Of a stretch of DNA of 64,000 nt, positions 51,697-64,000 are shown in pieces. Positions within the stretch are counted from its first letter, which is position 1. Every line of letters begins with the position of its first letter. The stretch spans positions 7,688,001 to 7,752,000 of the forward strand of contig BSYQ01000003.1 in assembly GCA_030272585.1 (NCBI GenBank), written 5' to 3'. The notes under the pieces were generated by a model. The model searched no databases. It saw nothing but the letters and a program-made list of their open reading frames with translations, and had not been told where the DNA came from. The position numbers were made by a program, and so were the translations under genes. The stretch comes from Bryopsis sp. KO-2023. Its lineage: Eukaryota > Chlorophyta > Ulvophyceae > Bryopsidales > Bryopsidaceae.

Positions 51697-52542
51697 CTAC
51701 ACATCCTCTTCTGTGCTATCTTTCGTTCCAATTTTCGTCCATGCTTTGGGACGCAATTGGATATGCCTCCAGAAGTTCAGGTTGAAAGCTTTCTGATCAT
51801 TTTCCACCATTTCCTCAAAATCCACCTCGGGGTCCCCCAAAATGGCCTCCACCTCCCGCATTCTCTCATCCTCAGCATTGGCCCTCATTATCAAATACCA
51901 CCTGTAAGAGACTCCTCCAAATATCAACCCAAACAAAGTCAACCCCACCAAAAGGGCAACAAACCAAGGAGACTGCCAGAGTTTTGGGCTCCCAGCTTTT
52001 CTGACGTCGACCTCGTTGAATTCCTTGGATTTAGGGGATGACAGGTACACTATTTTGGGTGGCGCAGGAGGCTTCGAAGGCGGGGGTGGTGAGGGACTAG
52101 GTGGGGGTGGCAAACAAGCCATGCACTCGAAAACAGCGTCGAACTCGTCCTCGACAGAAACGGATATCTGTCCATCAGGTTCGAAATCTTCTTCGCATAT
52201 TTCCAGGTCCCCGAAAGTGTCGTCGCTCGACAGCAGCCCGTCTTTCTCCCTGAGCTTGCAACTCCTGCAAGCGCCTTTGTCGACGTGAGTAGCGGCGACG
52301 TCCTCTTCGCCGAACTCGTATTTTTCATCGATCTTTTTCACAGTCGGGAGATCGATTTTGTCCCCATTCCCCGTACCCGAGCATTCCAAATACACTTCCG
52401 GAGTCTTATCAAACAACCCTCCCTCGTGGCTCTTGTGGACGGTGATCTCACGCAAATACACTTGGAAACCAATGACAGAATCGAAACATACGAGAATGCT
52501 GCAAAGCAGCACCCAGCCCCCAGGCAAACTCCTGAGGCTCAT
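51697..52542 (-). CDS. Plant-type single-pass membrane protein, DUF7953-like
   Basis: A single exon of 281 aa from ATG 52542. Signal peptide (MSLRSLPGGWVLLCSILVCF), then a lumenal domain FQVYLREITVHKSHEG, PEVYLECSG, KGACRSCKLREKDG, DDTFGDLEICEEDFEPDG, AVFECMAC. This matches the pattern I recall for land-plant DUF7953 proteins (FQ-YL--ITV-KTHEW, VYF-CKG, KC--CG, DEWE-CP-DF). Four conserved Cys in CxxC pairs could form a disulfide-linked or metal site. A Pro-rich linker (about residues 143-165) leads to one TM helix (WFVALLVGLTLFGLIFGGV) and a charged cytosolic tail with DFEEMVENDQKAFN. Function unknown even in plants. It is the best lineage marker in the window. Confidence 0.75.
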   Translation of the reverse strand: MSLRSLPGGWVLLCSILVCFDSVIGFQVYLREITVHKSHEGGLFDKTPEVYLECSGTGNGDKIDLPTVKKIDEKYEFGEEDVAATHVDKGACRSCKLREKDGLLSSDDTFGDLEICEEDFEPDGQISVSVEDEFDAVFECMACLPPPPSPSPPPPSKPPAPPKIVYLSSPKSKEFNEVDVRKAGSPKLWQSPWFVALLVGLTLFGLIFGGVSYRWYLIMRANAEDERMREVEAILGDPEVDFEEMVENDQKAFNLNFWRHIQLRPKAWTKIGTKDSTEEDV

Positions 52543-53215
52543 CGCCCTATCGAGCGAAAATAAAACCCAACCGATACCAAATGCTCGGGCCTTCCGAAAA
52601 CAGCAGGCGCCACTGGAAAGGAACCTATAGCGTTATGTGTATGAAACTGAGGGGCAGCTAAACTTGGAAAATATCTTAAAAATATCACGCCGCTCTCCGA
52701 AAATCTTGGAGCCTGTTTCTTGGCGCGCAATGTGGATGAACAGTTTCAGGACAGAAACTATTTTTCACTTTATGGGTTTTTTTCTCTCGAATGCGCGCGC
52801 GGAAAATACTGACTGCGCTCAGTAGCTTCCAGCTTTTTTTTTCCTTTTGTCAGACAGCAGCACATCGGACTTTGATGAGTAAGAGATGGAACGCGGATTA
52901 GTAAACAGATTGGGTGAATTTTGTTTGTTTGGGGAATAGGAGTTGCAAACAGAATCCTTTCCCTCCTTATTTTCCCAGGCCCTTACCATCACCTGATACG
53001 TCCTGAGAGTTCAAATTGATTTTCCTTGGTGAAGAAAGACCCTCCACACCAGCACAAACCCCCATCAAGATAATTTTTCATCAACCATCACACAAAGTAT
53101 CTCCAAGCTTCAAATATTACAAGAGAGGAAAAATTCTGACTATCGTCACAATGAGCCCCCGACCCCCCAGCCCCCCTTTATAACTACCAAGAATCATTCC
53201 CACCCTCGGCTACAA
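52543..53215. other. Intergenic
   Basis: 673 bp with no supported gene: promoter of the DUF7953-like gene and 3' side of the next. Confidence 0.5.
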
Positions 53216-55010
53216 TCAGTCATAATCCAGGTATTCATCATAATCCTCATCTTCCACATCTAAATATTCGTCCTCTTTGTCCTTCCGATCCATGAAGATC
53301 TGCGAAATGCCGTCCACCACAACTCTTGCAGTTCGGTCCATGTAATGGGCTCCAGCACCCTCTTGCTGCTCCACCTCGTATTTCAAATTGGTGGGGTGGA
53401 GCATGAACACATCTATTCCGTCCCTGGCCTCATCACCATCATCAGCGGTCGGCTGAGGGTCCGAAGACTTGGTCAGCATCGCACTGAAGTCACTCATGAC
53501 ACGGTGCTTGAAGGTTTCCTGCATGACACACCAACTAAGTATCCATTTGACAGCGCACCAGCCCTTTTCACCCAATCCCTGCCACAACACCGAAAAAATT
53601 ACATCAAGGTACAGAAGAACTGTATCAATCCAGTTGTTAAGAAGAATATACCTTGTCCTCAATCCCCATCGCTTCAGCCACCGTATCGGCAACTTTCGCT
53701 ACCCATTCTGGATCCATCCTGGTGAGTTTCTCCACCGAAAGCTCCTTCAACCCTAATTCGTGCCTGAAAGATTCACAGAGAATTGTGCCTGTCAGCCATC
53801 CCTGAAGTAAAATAACATAATGCAATCCCCCCTCGCAGCTAATCGTGTCCGCATTTTCTACATTGTTCTTACCCAGTCTCGACCATAATGAGCATCGCTC
53901 AACGAATATATCCCACATTATCCCTTTTCATACCGGCTGGAATTCCACTTTGTGGAAAATTATTTTGAGAAGTCACTTGCCTATGGACAAGCCTTGTTTT
54001 CAAAAACAGCCACAAAAAAAATATGAAAGCTGTTGCTTGGCCATTTGCAACAAATAATATGCAATCTTTTACTATTTTTTTCCAATTTCAAAATATTAGT
54101 CAATCTCGAAGTGATCATATCCATTCTTTATCTAAATCAACAGTAACAAACCTTAAATCTCTAAGTGCATCCTCAGAAAGTTTCAAATATCCATCTGCCT
54201 GGCACGAAACACACAAGCTTATACTCCAATGACCCAACCACCAATGGATCAACAACCTACAGTGATCAACAACAAAATCATACTTATAAATCGACTAAGG
54301 ATTTCCCTGGGAGGAATTTCGGCTCTTCTCGAAAGGAAGATATCATCTTGGGCTAAGAATCACGGTAAGAAGATATTCGATGTGTGTGAGGTAAGTGGAA
54401 TAAGTCAGAGGTTTTCAGTGTGCCCACCCCAGACTTGTGAGCTCACCTCAATTATGTCATCACCAGTAAGTTCAAGGAATACTACTTTTACATTCTGCTG
54501 CTCACGATCTGTGCCAAGGCAATAACAAACCCATGTCGATTGTTCCAAGAATACTTGTTCAAACAAGTACTCTTGATCGGGCTGTTCCAGTGTTTTTTTC
54601 CCCAGAGAGCGGGGCAACCGCTTGGTGGTGTTTTTTTGTTTTTGTTTTTCTGATGAACACTAAGGCTATTAATATATAGTCAGTCTATTAGATAAATAGA
54701 AGGAAGAAGAAAAAAAATGGGAGGAGACACTCGCACCATTTTGCCCCTCGAAAAGGGAACGTTGCCCGCTGTCGCTGATTGCTTCAGGCGACGCGCAACG
54801 CGGCCCAATCAAACTCGAACATCGAGATTCACTTCCCAGTCCATAGCGGTCGGCCTGGAAGCGGAAATTCTGTCCAACGATTCGGTCCTGAGGGAATTTT
54901 ATGTGCGCCACGTTGAACAGCGCTTGTGGGGGAATGAACTCCGAAACTGAGAAAACTGAAAGTGACAAAAAGAACTTGACGAACAATAGGGAACGCGGCC
55001 AACGTCCCAT
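53216..55010 (-). CDS. Secreted or endomembrane protein with acidic tyrosine-rich C-terminus, family not recognised (model approximate)
   Basis: Firm exons are 53216-53518 and 53651 to about 53768, joining in phase 0. The likely N-terminus is ATG 55010 with a signal peptide (GRWPRSLLFVKFFLSLSVFS). Intervening exons near 54.48-54.61 kb (EQPDQEYLFEQVFLEQS) and 54.29-54.35 kb are tentative. The C-terminal part reads HELGLKELSVEKLTRMDPEW, then VMSDFSAMLTKSS and a strongly acidic end EDEYLDVEDEDYDEYLDYD. Tyrosines embedded in Asp/Glu are what tyrosylprotein sulfotransferases prefer, but nothing shows modification. The two halves could belong to separate genes. Confidence 0.5.
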
Positions 55011-56620
55011 TGAGTCCCGAGAGCGTTGTCGCCCAAGAGACACCAAAGCCAAAATAAAAAAAGGAACGTTGAGCTTGGGGCCTTCTTCCAGAAAAAGTTT
55101 GGCAAGCTCGTATCACACAGGATTCGGATGTGTATTCTGGAGCTTGGACCAATGTTTTTTTCTTTCTTCGCTGTGTGTTAAAACCGCAATTAAGATTGCA
55201 TTTAACGCATTAAGAGAGCCTTTTATTGGAATTTCCACACAATGTGGAAAGGCATGTGGGTTGTAATGATTGGTTAATATGTGAAACCAGTGGGGCTTCT
55301 CCTTGAGATTCACATCGTTCCAAAGCTTTGAGGCACCCACATAGTCTTTGAGTCGAGTTGACAACGGGTGGCTTGTTATAGGGTTAGGATATCCTCGATC
55401 CATCCACAAATTGGTGGTCGACTGGGAAATTCATCACAAACCCAGCTCAGGCAGACAAATTCAATTCTCTTGTCATAAGTGCTCTTTGAGAAGTATCTCA
55501 ACTCCATCTGCCCCTGGGAGGATACACTCATAAATAATAGTACGCCGAAAGTAGCCACGATTACCATTTATTTGGTGGCATTTGTATCCACTGACATGCA
55601 TAAGTTCTAACAAAGGAGCAAGCGATTCTCTGTGAAACTTTCGTCCAGACGAAAGAAATCCTTACACTATGTTGCCCACAACTATTGATCATGCAAGGTC
55701 GAAAATCTAGCTATCGTTCCAGCTGACGAAACTATGTCAATTACACATCACCATTACAGCTCATGACACAATTTTTTTCCTTGTGGGTACTGGTTTGGAT
55801 TTTTTTTTGTTCCCGGAAGCTACAAAAATTGACCCCCAACATCGCCATTTCTCAACGGCAGCCTTTGCTTCATTTTGCTGCAGCCTCTTGAATGTCAGTG
55901 ATGACTGCAACAAAAACAAAAAAATATGAATGGCAGCGAGGTTCCAAAAGTACTTGAGATAGGTTTTGAGGAAAACATAACTCAGACAATTGACTATTGA
56001 ATATTGAAGAACGAATGGAACTGCTGACATCTCCACTTTGAGCTGCTAGCCACCACCATAGACAAGGTTAAATCTCTAGTTATCAGGCCGACTGGGACCT
56101 GCATATTTTATATTTTAGTCCTAAAATATATAGACTAACAGAGAATATCTCCACTTCCAGATGAAAACTATTATTCAATCCACGAACACAAAGGCAATCT
56201 AATCCAGCATGTTACATACTTTGTTAGGAAGAATAACATCAAAACAATATCTAAGAGGGCGTCCCTGTTTTCCAGGTGTTGCATTTTTCCGTCTACAGTT
56301 GTTTGGGGGCTTTTCTTACACGTTAAGTAGCAATTGCCACATTCTTTTTTCCTTTTTATTGCATTGAAAATGAATCCTGCATGTAGCCCATCCACTATGG
56401 GGATGAGTGATATGGGCCCAGCGACAGTCTTTGAAAGAAATATATCTTCATAAATTTTTTTCCTTAGGCCAAGGAAGGATGGGGGAGGGAATAGTGATTT
56501 TTTAAACTAATCAGCTGACTGCACATTTGTTGAATGTTTGCATCGAGACACTCCCTCTGTATATAATTCTGATCCAGGAACAAGAAGAACAGTTTCAATG
56601 GCTGGAGGTTATTTTTGTAC
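55011..56620. other. Intergenic, perhaps holding the last exon of ATP synthase epsilon
   Basis: About 1.6 kb, AT-rich, no clear coding frame. The terminal exon of the epsilon subunit gene should be short and lie toward the right of this stretch. Confidence 0.4.
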
Positions 56621-56810
56621 CTTGCTTCTCAGGAGTGCCATCCTTCCAGACAGCAGATCGAAAGTACACAACTTCCTTCATCTTTGCTTTCGCCTTGAAA
56701 GGCTCCTTGATCGAGGCGCGAACCATATCCGCACACAGGTTCGCATATTTCAGATAAGACATACCGGCCACACGCCAGTACGCCGAGGCAGTTGCCGCAG
56801 CTCCAGACAT
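56621..56810 (-). CDS. ATP5E: Mitochondrial ATP synthase epsilon subunit (first exon; last exon not placed)
   Basis: ATG 56810. The exon codes for 63 residues plus one base and ends in a GTACAA donor. ASAYWRVAGMSYLKYANLCA, MVRASIKEPFKAKA and VVYFRSAVWKDGTPEKQ match the plant mitochondrial epsilon pattern (FWRAAGMTYISYSNICA, LKEPYK, ISKWADGKPEK). Plant epsilon is about 70 aa, so only a handful of codons remain for the unplaced exon. Epsilon is a small part of the F1 central stalk. The plant-like C-terminal extension (DGTPEK) is absent from the short animal form, which supports a green affiliation. Confidence 0.92.
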
Positions 56811-57140
56811 TTTTCCTCACGCCAACACTGTCGCGTTTCTTTTTTCTCTCAGAGTCGATCAGGCGCGTGAGTTTCCGAGGGCGATTCCAGGATGGATGAG
56901 GGAAGGGTCTGGCCAACGTGGTGGACTGTATTGTTCGAAGCAAAAATCGAATGCCAGATTGATGGCGAAAATTTGTGCAAAATTTGGACGTCACAAGAGG
57001 GTGATTCTGTTGTTTTACAGGAGCGTTTCTGATGAGTTGGAGATCGGCACAGTGTAACCCTTCACAGATGTGAGAAAAAGCTTTAAAAAAAAGTTGACCT
57101 TGCTCTACATCCTACCCAGCCCAACCGCCGGTTCCATTGA
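56811..57140. other. Short intergenic region
   Basis: 330 bp between the epsilon start and the stop of the Kelch gene; no gene. Confidence 0.6.
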
Positions 57141-59996
57141 CTATTTCGCATGCACGATCCTGGTGTGGAAAGACCTGGACTCGCTCCACAAAAAGGACCC
57201 ATCGTCGTATATGGCTTTGACACAGAAAATGTATTCCGAGTTCGCTTTCAACCCCACGACCTTGTACCTAAGATGTTTGCCTTGACATATTTCTTTGACC
57301 ATCCCTGTGGTGGTTGCCATCATCAGCTTATACCTATCTATCCTGTCAACATTTTTTGTTGGTGGTCTCCATCCCACTTCGATCGAATTTGCTGTGCATG
57401 CAACGTCATCCACAAGCTCAAGTCTGGGCACGTGATAGGAAGGCAAATGAAGCTCTCAGTTTATTTTTTCAGGATTTGTCAATATGCATAAAGACTTGTG
57501 GAGTGCAATTGCTTGCAAAGCTCTGCCTTACTTTTCTTGGAATTTGTTTTCGCGCTTTTTCTGGCTTTTCATCCTCTCGATGTCAGCGGGAAGCACGAGC
57601 CTCATCACTTGGAGCTCGTTCAGTTTCTCCTCACGGTCGGGCTTCACAGTCACGACCATCGTTCCATAAAACGCATGATATATGCCGCCCTGAAAGAATG
57701 CGCAAGCAAGCCTGCTGCTAAGCGAAAAGCCAGGATTTCCCAGTATCCTCAGAGACAAGTATCGGGATACTACATACCGCCTTCATCCAAGGTCGACTGG
57801 AAACCCATTGCCCATCGTCCAGCACTTCCCATGTTGGCGTGGAAAGATCGATGACATGCACATCCCCCAAGCATTTCAAAGCGGACCCCTCTGTCAAGCC
57901 TCTTCCCCCCGCGATCAGCATAAAGTGGCTGATAATGGCTGCGCAGTGTCCTTCGCGAGGTTCAGGGGAAGGACTGTTGACGTTTATTGCGCTCCAAGCC
58001 AACCGTTCTATTTCGAGCATGTAGACATCGTTCAACAGTTTGCATCCATCGTTTCCTCCAAAAATATAGAGCCTACGAGAAATAGCAATCGAAGTTTACT
58101 GTAGCTGTTGATTGATCTTCCACTCCTGCAGGTTGAATACTCACTATCATTCGACAATAGATTTGACTAAAACTTTGCATTTGCTGTTTTACCTATTCTA
58201 CCGAGCTCCACCTGCGTCCATCTTCCGAAGCACAAATGGAGGCGCCTGCCCTTGGGGATGGCTCCGCTCCAAAACTCATCACTTTGCTCCACTGTTGCGA
58301 ATCTTGGTCGAGCACCCACATTTCATTCGTCAGCGCACCCTCGCATTCGCCACCAAACACGAACATCCTCTCGCGAATTGTGCAGCATGTGTGCCCTGTT
58401 CGGGGGGCGGGCTGTACTCTTGGCTTGATGTTCAACTCCTATGATTGAAGTATTGAACTCCCGTCACGCTTGATTCGACAAAACTCAGACTGCGCTGTAG
58501 GACCTAAATGGTGTTTTACCTGCCATTTCATCGTGTCCGTGTTAAGAAAAGATAGCTCCGCGCATGGCGTCCCATTCTTCATGCCGCCAAAGGTCAGGAT
58601 TTTTGTTCTCGACACTGAAGCGCTGGCATGTTGCGAGATATTGTATGCAAATTTCGTCGCAGAAGGTCTCGACCAATGCATCGACTCAAGGTCCAATGTG
58701 TGGATTTCTCGAGGGATGCAATCAGGAGATCCACTTCCACCCAGCAAGACGGCATGTTTCCCTGAAGCGGACAATCTATTTGCCTTCCAAGCACAATAAC
58801 AAATACTGTATTGCTTCACAGATAGCCTTAAGGAAACACTCACCAACGATACAGGTCAAAGTGCCGCCATCTCTGTCAATGGGAACTTCCCCATACAGCT
58901 TTCTATGCTCCATTTCCACCAGGCACATATCGTCGAAGAGAATCTTCAGTTCAGCTTTGTCTTCCACTTTCAAGGAGAGGTCGTCGATACTTAAAGTAGC
59001 TTGCTTGAGGGTAGCTTCTTTCTCGTCGAGCTTCTGTTTAAATTCCTGCAGATCCTCGTTCTGCTTGTCCACAACTTTGTGCTGCTGCCTGACAACATCC
59101 TCCAATTGCTCTTTCTCTCCCACAAGGTTCTCGCATTCTTCGAGCTTCCTCTTCTGACGAGCGTTTTCCGCCTGGAGTGTGTTCGGAGAGGTCAGTATTT
59201 GCTGCGACATCTCTGTCGCAGTTGCATTCAAGATGTTTTCAGCATGTATGCGACATCGCACCTCGAGCTCTTTGATTCTGGTTGCTCTCTCTTCAAGCTT
59301 CGATCCCAGCTTGTCGACGTTTTCTTGCAGTTTGTGAACCCTCAGTTCACTAGCTTTTATTTGCTCTTCTCGGTGTTCCAGGATATCTGCCTAACAAAGA
59401 ACAAAATGCTCATAAGACAATGTATCACCGATGGAATATCAATCACATTGGCACAGGCACGCAGCCTCCCAACTTGCATTTACAACTGGAGAAAAGAAAA
59501 CACAATTTCATCTCTAAAGGCACAATGATGCCACCCTACGTAGTCTTGCTTCGCTTTTTTCAGCCTCTCTCTCAACTCGTTAGCATCTGCTTTGAAGACG
59601 CTCTTGTCTGAATGAGCAAGCTTGATTTTGTCCTTCAAGAAGGAAAGCTCGATGTTGAGGTCACTCTTCTCAGACTCGACCAATACCAACTCTGCTTGTA
59701 ACTTGTCCCTGGAGTGTTCACGATACTTAGCAAATCATAGCTCTGCTCCTAAATCGAATTTCCTTGAAATCCATGTTCAGGATTGTTCCGTACGATAAAG
59801 ATAGCGACCTTAGAAGATGCACTTCTTTGTCTGATCGGTAGGCGTTTTGTTTTGAGCGTTATGCAGGGAAGGAGTTGCAAGATATTCGAGATTGTGGACT
59901 GTGTTAGTAGGGGCAATTGGATGCTTTTTTTGTTGTTTACTCTGGGCTCAGCTCCTCTTTCTTTCCATCCTTCTTTGCATCCTTTTTTGGAGCCAT
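57141..59996 (-). CDS. Coiled-coil / Kelch-repeat / fibronectin type III protein
   Basis: Likely start ATG 59996 with a basic head (MAPKKDAKKDGKKEELSPE); stop 57141. Exons lie near 59.94-60.0, 59.56-59.75, 58.84-59.39, 58.52-58.80, 58.20-58.43, 57.78-58.07, 57.53-57.75 and 57.14-57.44 kb; not all joins were fixed. The N-terminal third is coiled coil (SEKSDLNIELSFLKDKIKL, KEQLEDVVRQQHKVVDKQN). Kelch blades follow: SGKHAVLLGGSGSPD, RTKILTFGGMKNGTPCAEL, RTGHTCCTIRERMFVFGGE and GHCAAIISHFMLIAGGRG. The C-terminus is an FN3 domain (SIEVGWRPP, IDRYKLMM, LKANSEYIFCVKAIYDDGS). A scaffold role is likely; the MAPKK head and coils recall flagellar proteins, which is inference. Confidence 0.75.
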
Positions 59997-60524
59997 TCCC
60001 ACTGCCTTCTGTAGCTATAGCAACCAACAGGGAAACAAGCGAGCAAGACAGAGCTCCAGCCAATCAAGGGCCTACCAACCGGAGATAAGAGCCCAATGGG
60101 GACATAACAAACAGACCGAGAAAATTGATTACTTTTATCAAGTTTCCAAAACACTGTTAATAGGTTTGTGGTTGGTTTGGTCTATGTTGACTGGGTCAGC
60201 CAGGAAATCGTCTGTGGGGATGGGTGTGGTTCGCTGCCCGCCGAGCTTCAACGAAGACGGAGCTTGGTGAAGCTTTTTGTTTCTTTTTGTTTGTTTTCAC
60301 ATTCCGACAGAATGACGGTGCAATTTGGCACATCCACAACAATGATCCACTGAATCTGATCCGGTGTGATTCTGCCTTGTCTTGAACAAAAAGGGAGACC
60401 ACAAACGGAAACGCATCGTGTTTTGGAGCCAGCGCGTCCTTCATCGTGCTCGCTTGATACACTTTGACTTTTGTCCACTCGACTCTCGAAACCGTATCTT
60501 TTGTTCCGAGTCTGAACAGCAACA
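59997..60524. promoter_or_regulatory. Divergent promoter between Kelch/FN3 gene (-) and alpha-tubulin (+)
   Basis: 528 bp between start codons; pyrimidine-rich just before tubulin. If the Kelch protein is flagellar, shared regulation with tubulin would make sense; untested. Confidence 0.45.
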
Positions 60525-62183
<1,659 letters not shown>

Positions 62184-62735
62184 GTTCGAGAGATGTTTTC
62201 CAGGATTGCATTTTCGTTGGAATTTTGAAATTTGCTTTCGTGATGGGGGGCAGCAGACATTGACTGATAATGGCGAGATTTGTAAACCCATGTTGCTGCC
62301 AATGGCAAGTCTCTTGTGCTGGACTGAGGAAATAATGGGTGCATTACAAAATCAAACCAAGCATTCCTTTCTATATATCAACAGCCAGAAGAAAAAAAAG
62401 GTTGGCGGGGCCTTTGTCTGTATCGTGAACAAATCTCCTGAACAAACTTCATAAAGAAAATATCTACCCATCAATTTCCATGACATCTCCAATAACAATA
62501 TAGCACACAAAATCACACAATCAGCCCTCTCCTGGGCATCCAACTGTACTCTCAACGAAATATCAATGCCTGGCAGTGACTCACAAGCAGGAGAAGAAAT
62601 TCAGCTCAAAAAACAGAATTATACGCAATCACCGCAATCACACGTGTGAGGTTACAAAGCCCTCGAGACAGGGATGGGACGGTACCTGTCCTTCCTACAA
62701 AACCCTCGAATAACTTTTTTCTTTCTGGCTACTGA
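62184..62735. other. Intergenic: tubulin 3' region and promoter of next gene
   Basis: 552 bp without a supported coding frame. Confidence 0.5.
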
Positions 62736-63260
62736 TGTTCGAACTTTTAGATAAATTTGCTGCGCTCGATCTAATCACAAGACCCAGCACGAAGGTAGCG
62801 ACGAGCATCCCGCAATATCTTGCAAAATATCTTTTTCTTGTACCCCAATAATCAGTATCTCTGTTTGTCGAAGGATGCGTTGTCTTCGCTGCTGGCTACT
62901 GTCTGGCAACACGTTCTTGTCATAGAATTTTGCCAGAGGGTTTCGGCGGCGGTGGGTGTAACGCTCACCATCCTGAGCAACTTCGGACCAATCCTCGAGC
63001 AAATTGCACGGGTGCGTCGAATCGCTGTTGACGTGCGTAATTCATTGTCAAAAGCAGTGAGGGTTAATTCTCCCCCGAGCTGTTTTTTTGTTTGTTTATT
63101 TTTAATTTGTCGGAACTAGGATGGAGAGACCCTTGTCGAAATTCCAAATAACACTAACAAGCGACTGGAAGCCTGCGAAACCATCGCTCAAAATGATGTG
63201 AATGAGGTTACGTCAACTGAGTTCATAGCCCATCAGGTAAACTCAGTCCTTGCATCATAA
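62736..63260 (+). CDS. Small helical protein, family not recognised
   Basis: Proposed join 62736-62795, 62874-63011, 63120-63260, all introns phase 0 with GT-AG ends; 112 aa. The sequence runs MFELLDKFAALDLITRPSTK, DALSSLLATVWQHVLVIEF, VTLTILSNFGPILEQIAR, GETLVEIPNNTNKRLEACE, ending HQVNSVLAS. Predicted mostly helical with amphipathic spacing, no signal peptide. Such small three-exon helical proteins are often subunits of larger complexes, but I cannot name it. A GTAAAC near 63237 could also act as a donor leading to further exons. Confidence 0.5.
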
Positions 63261-63341
63261 AAACTCACCCCCTGAAAAAGATAAATGCAACCTTCCTCCT
63301 CTTGACCAACCTTCAATTTGGTTTTATCGCTCCTTGAAATC

Positions 63342-63611
63342 TCAGAGATAATTTTCTACATCTGCCTGAATCCTGTAACTATAATATTTCCTCAAATCTT
63401 TGTACACGTTAACCATTTCCAAAGCCTCCTGACTTTCAGCAAATTTGATTATCCATGGTGCCAGGGCTATATTTTTTTCTTCTGCCTTGTCAACTGAATT
63501 CAATAGTTTCTGTCCTGGTGCAATTTTTAGTGTGATCCATTTGAAGCTGAAGACATATTGGAGCAATATTGATATCAATGGCAAGGTTCTGTTGACTAAC
63601 AGGTGCAACAT
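63342..63611 (-). CDS. Possible terminal exon of a minus-strand gene entering from the right edge
   Basis: A frame ending at a stop at 63342 has protein-like composition: FKWITLKIAPGQKLLNSV, EEKNIALAPWIIKFAESQEA, NVYKDLRKYYSYRIQADVE. A splice acceptor (CTTCAG before the codon for Phe in FKW) is present. No family recognised. It would be convergent with the small gene to its left. Confidence 0.35.
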   Translation of the reverse strand: MLHLLVNRTLPLISILLQYVFSFKWITLKIAPGQKLLNSVDKAEEKNIALAPWIIKFAESQEALEMVNVYKDLRKYYSYRIQADVENYL

Positions 63612-64000
63612 GTTCCTATCAACGCTGTGTCCAGAAGAATCCCCAGAAAACCGAGGGGAAAAAGAGTGGCTGAACTTGTTCTGTTTTGGGAAAACATCTC
63701 TCTACAAAACCAAGAACACAATCGAAGGCTGCATGTCCGTACAAACTTGGTCCATGCAAAGTGATCCCTGAAAAAAAGCCAAAAACAAAAAATAGGAAAA
63801 AAAAAGAGGGATCATGAAAATCAACGATGAGGTTTTGTCCCCCCCCCAAAAAAACACGTACAAGTTTTGAAACGATGTGTCCAATTCGCGAAGTTTTATG
63901 GGTGTTTTTTGTTTTTGTATGTTCTTTTCCGTTTCTCCCGTTTTTTTTTCTCCTTTTTTTCTTTCCTTGCCTCAGTGCTACAAGGATTTTTGGGGAAAGA
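63612..64000. other. Right edge: intronic or intergenic sequence
   Basis: Pyrimidine- and purine-rich low-complexity DNA with poly-T, poly-A and a C8 run; no gene visible. Confidence 0.4.

Overview
The window is nuclear DNA of a eukaryote, almost certainly a photosynthetic alga. Nearly every gene is split by short to medium GT-AG introns, genes lie on both strands every 3-4 kb, and the proteins are eukaryotic core machinery. Several genes point to the green or plant lineage. These are a plant-type conserved transmembrane protein (DUF7953-like) at 51.7-52.5 kb, a TPLATE-like endocytic subunit at 43.6-50.9 kb, a MutS2 ATPase with Smr domain of the kind plants send to plastids, an NNP/NRT2 nitrate transporter, and a plant-type mitochondrial ATP synthase epsilon subunit. 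A streptophyte alga is my best guess. That is inference from remembered family features, not from a database search.

Layout from left to right. 0-3.5 kb: minus-strand receptor-like protein with a periplasmic-binding-like ectodomain, GCC2/GCC3 cysteine repeats and membrane segments, running off the left edge. 4.4-6.8 kb: membrane sulfotransferase. 7.6-10.1 kb: ribosomal protein S25 head to head with an intronless, bacterial-looking oxidoreductase. 10.8-13.6 kb: katanin-like AAA ATPase with an unusual N-terminal beta-sandwich-like region. 14.5 kb: TVP23. 15.1-17.5 kb: gene-poor. 17.5-21.6 kb: ABCG half-transporter. 22.9-23.5 kb: small secreted protein. 23.5-25.6 kb: gene-poor, with palindromes and a tandem repeat. 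25.6-27.0 kb: secreted trypsin-fold protein lacking catalytic residues, divergent from the NRT2 nitrate transporter at 28-29.7 kb. 31-36.5 kb: TFIIF alpha head to head with RPAC1 (Pol I/III subunit). 37.2-43.2 kb: MutS2, convergent with TPLATE at 43.6-50.9 kb. 51.7-52.5 kb: DUF7953-like protein. 53.2-55 kb: secreted protein with an acidic, tyrosine-rich tail. 56.6 kb: ATP synthase epsilon. 57.1-60 kb: coiled-coil/Kelch/FN3 protein, divergent from alpha-tubulin at 60.5-62.2 kb. 62.7-63.6 kb: two small genes not recognised.

The genes do not form one pathway; this is an ordinary gene-dense chromosome segment. Shared themes are short divergent (head-to-head) promoters (S25/oxidoreductase, TFIIF alpha/RPAC1, pseudoprotease/NRT2, Kelch/tubulin) and first introns placed at or a few bases after the start codon in strongly expressed genes. 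Exon joins were made by hand from frame, splice sites and phase. Where the phases agree I give exact joins; elsewhere I say the model is approximate.
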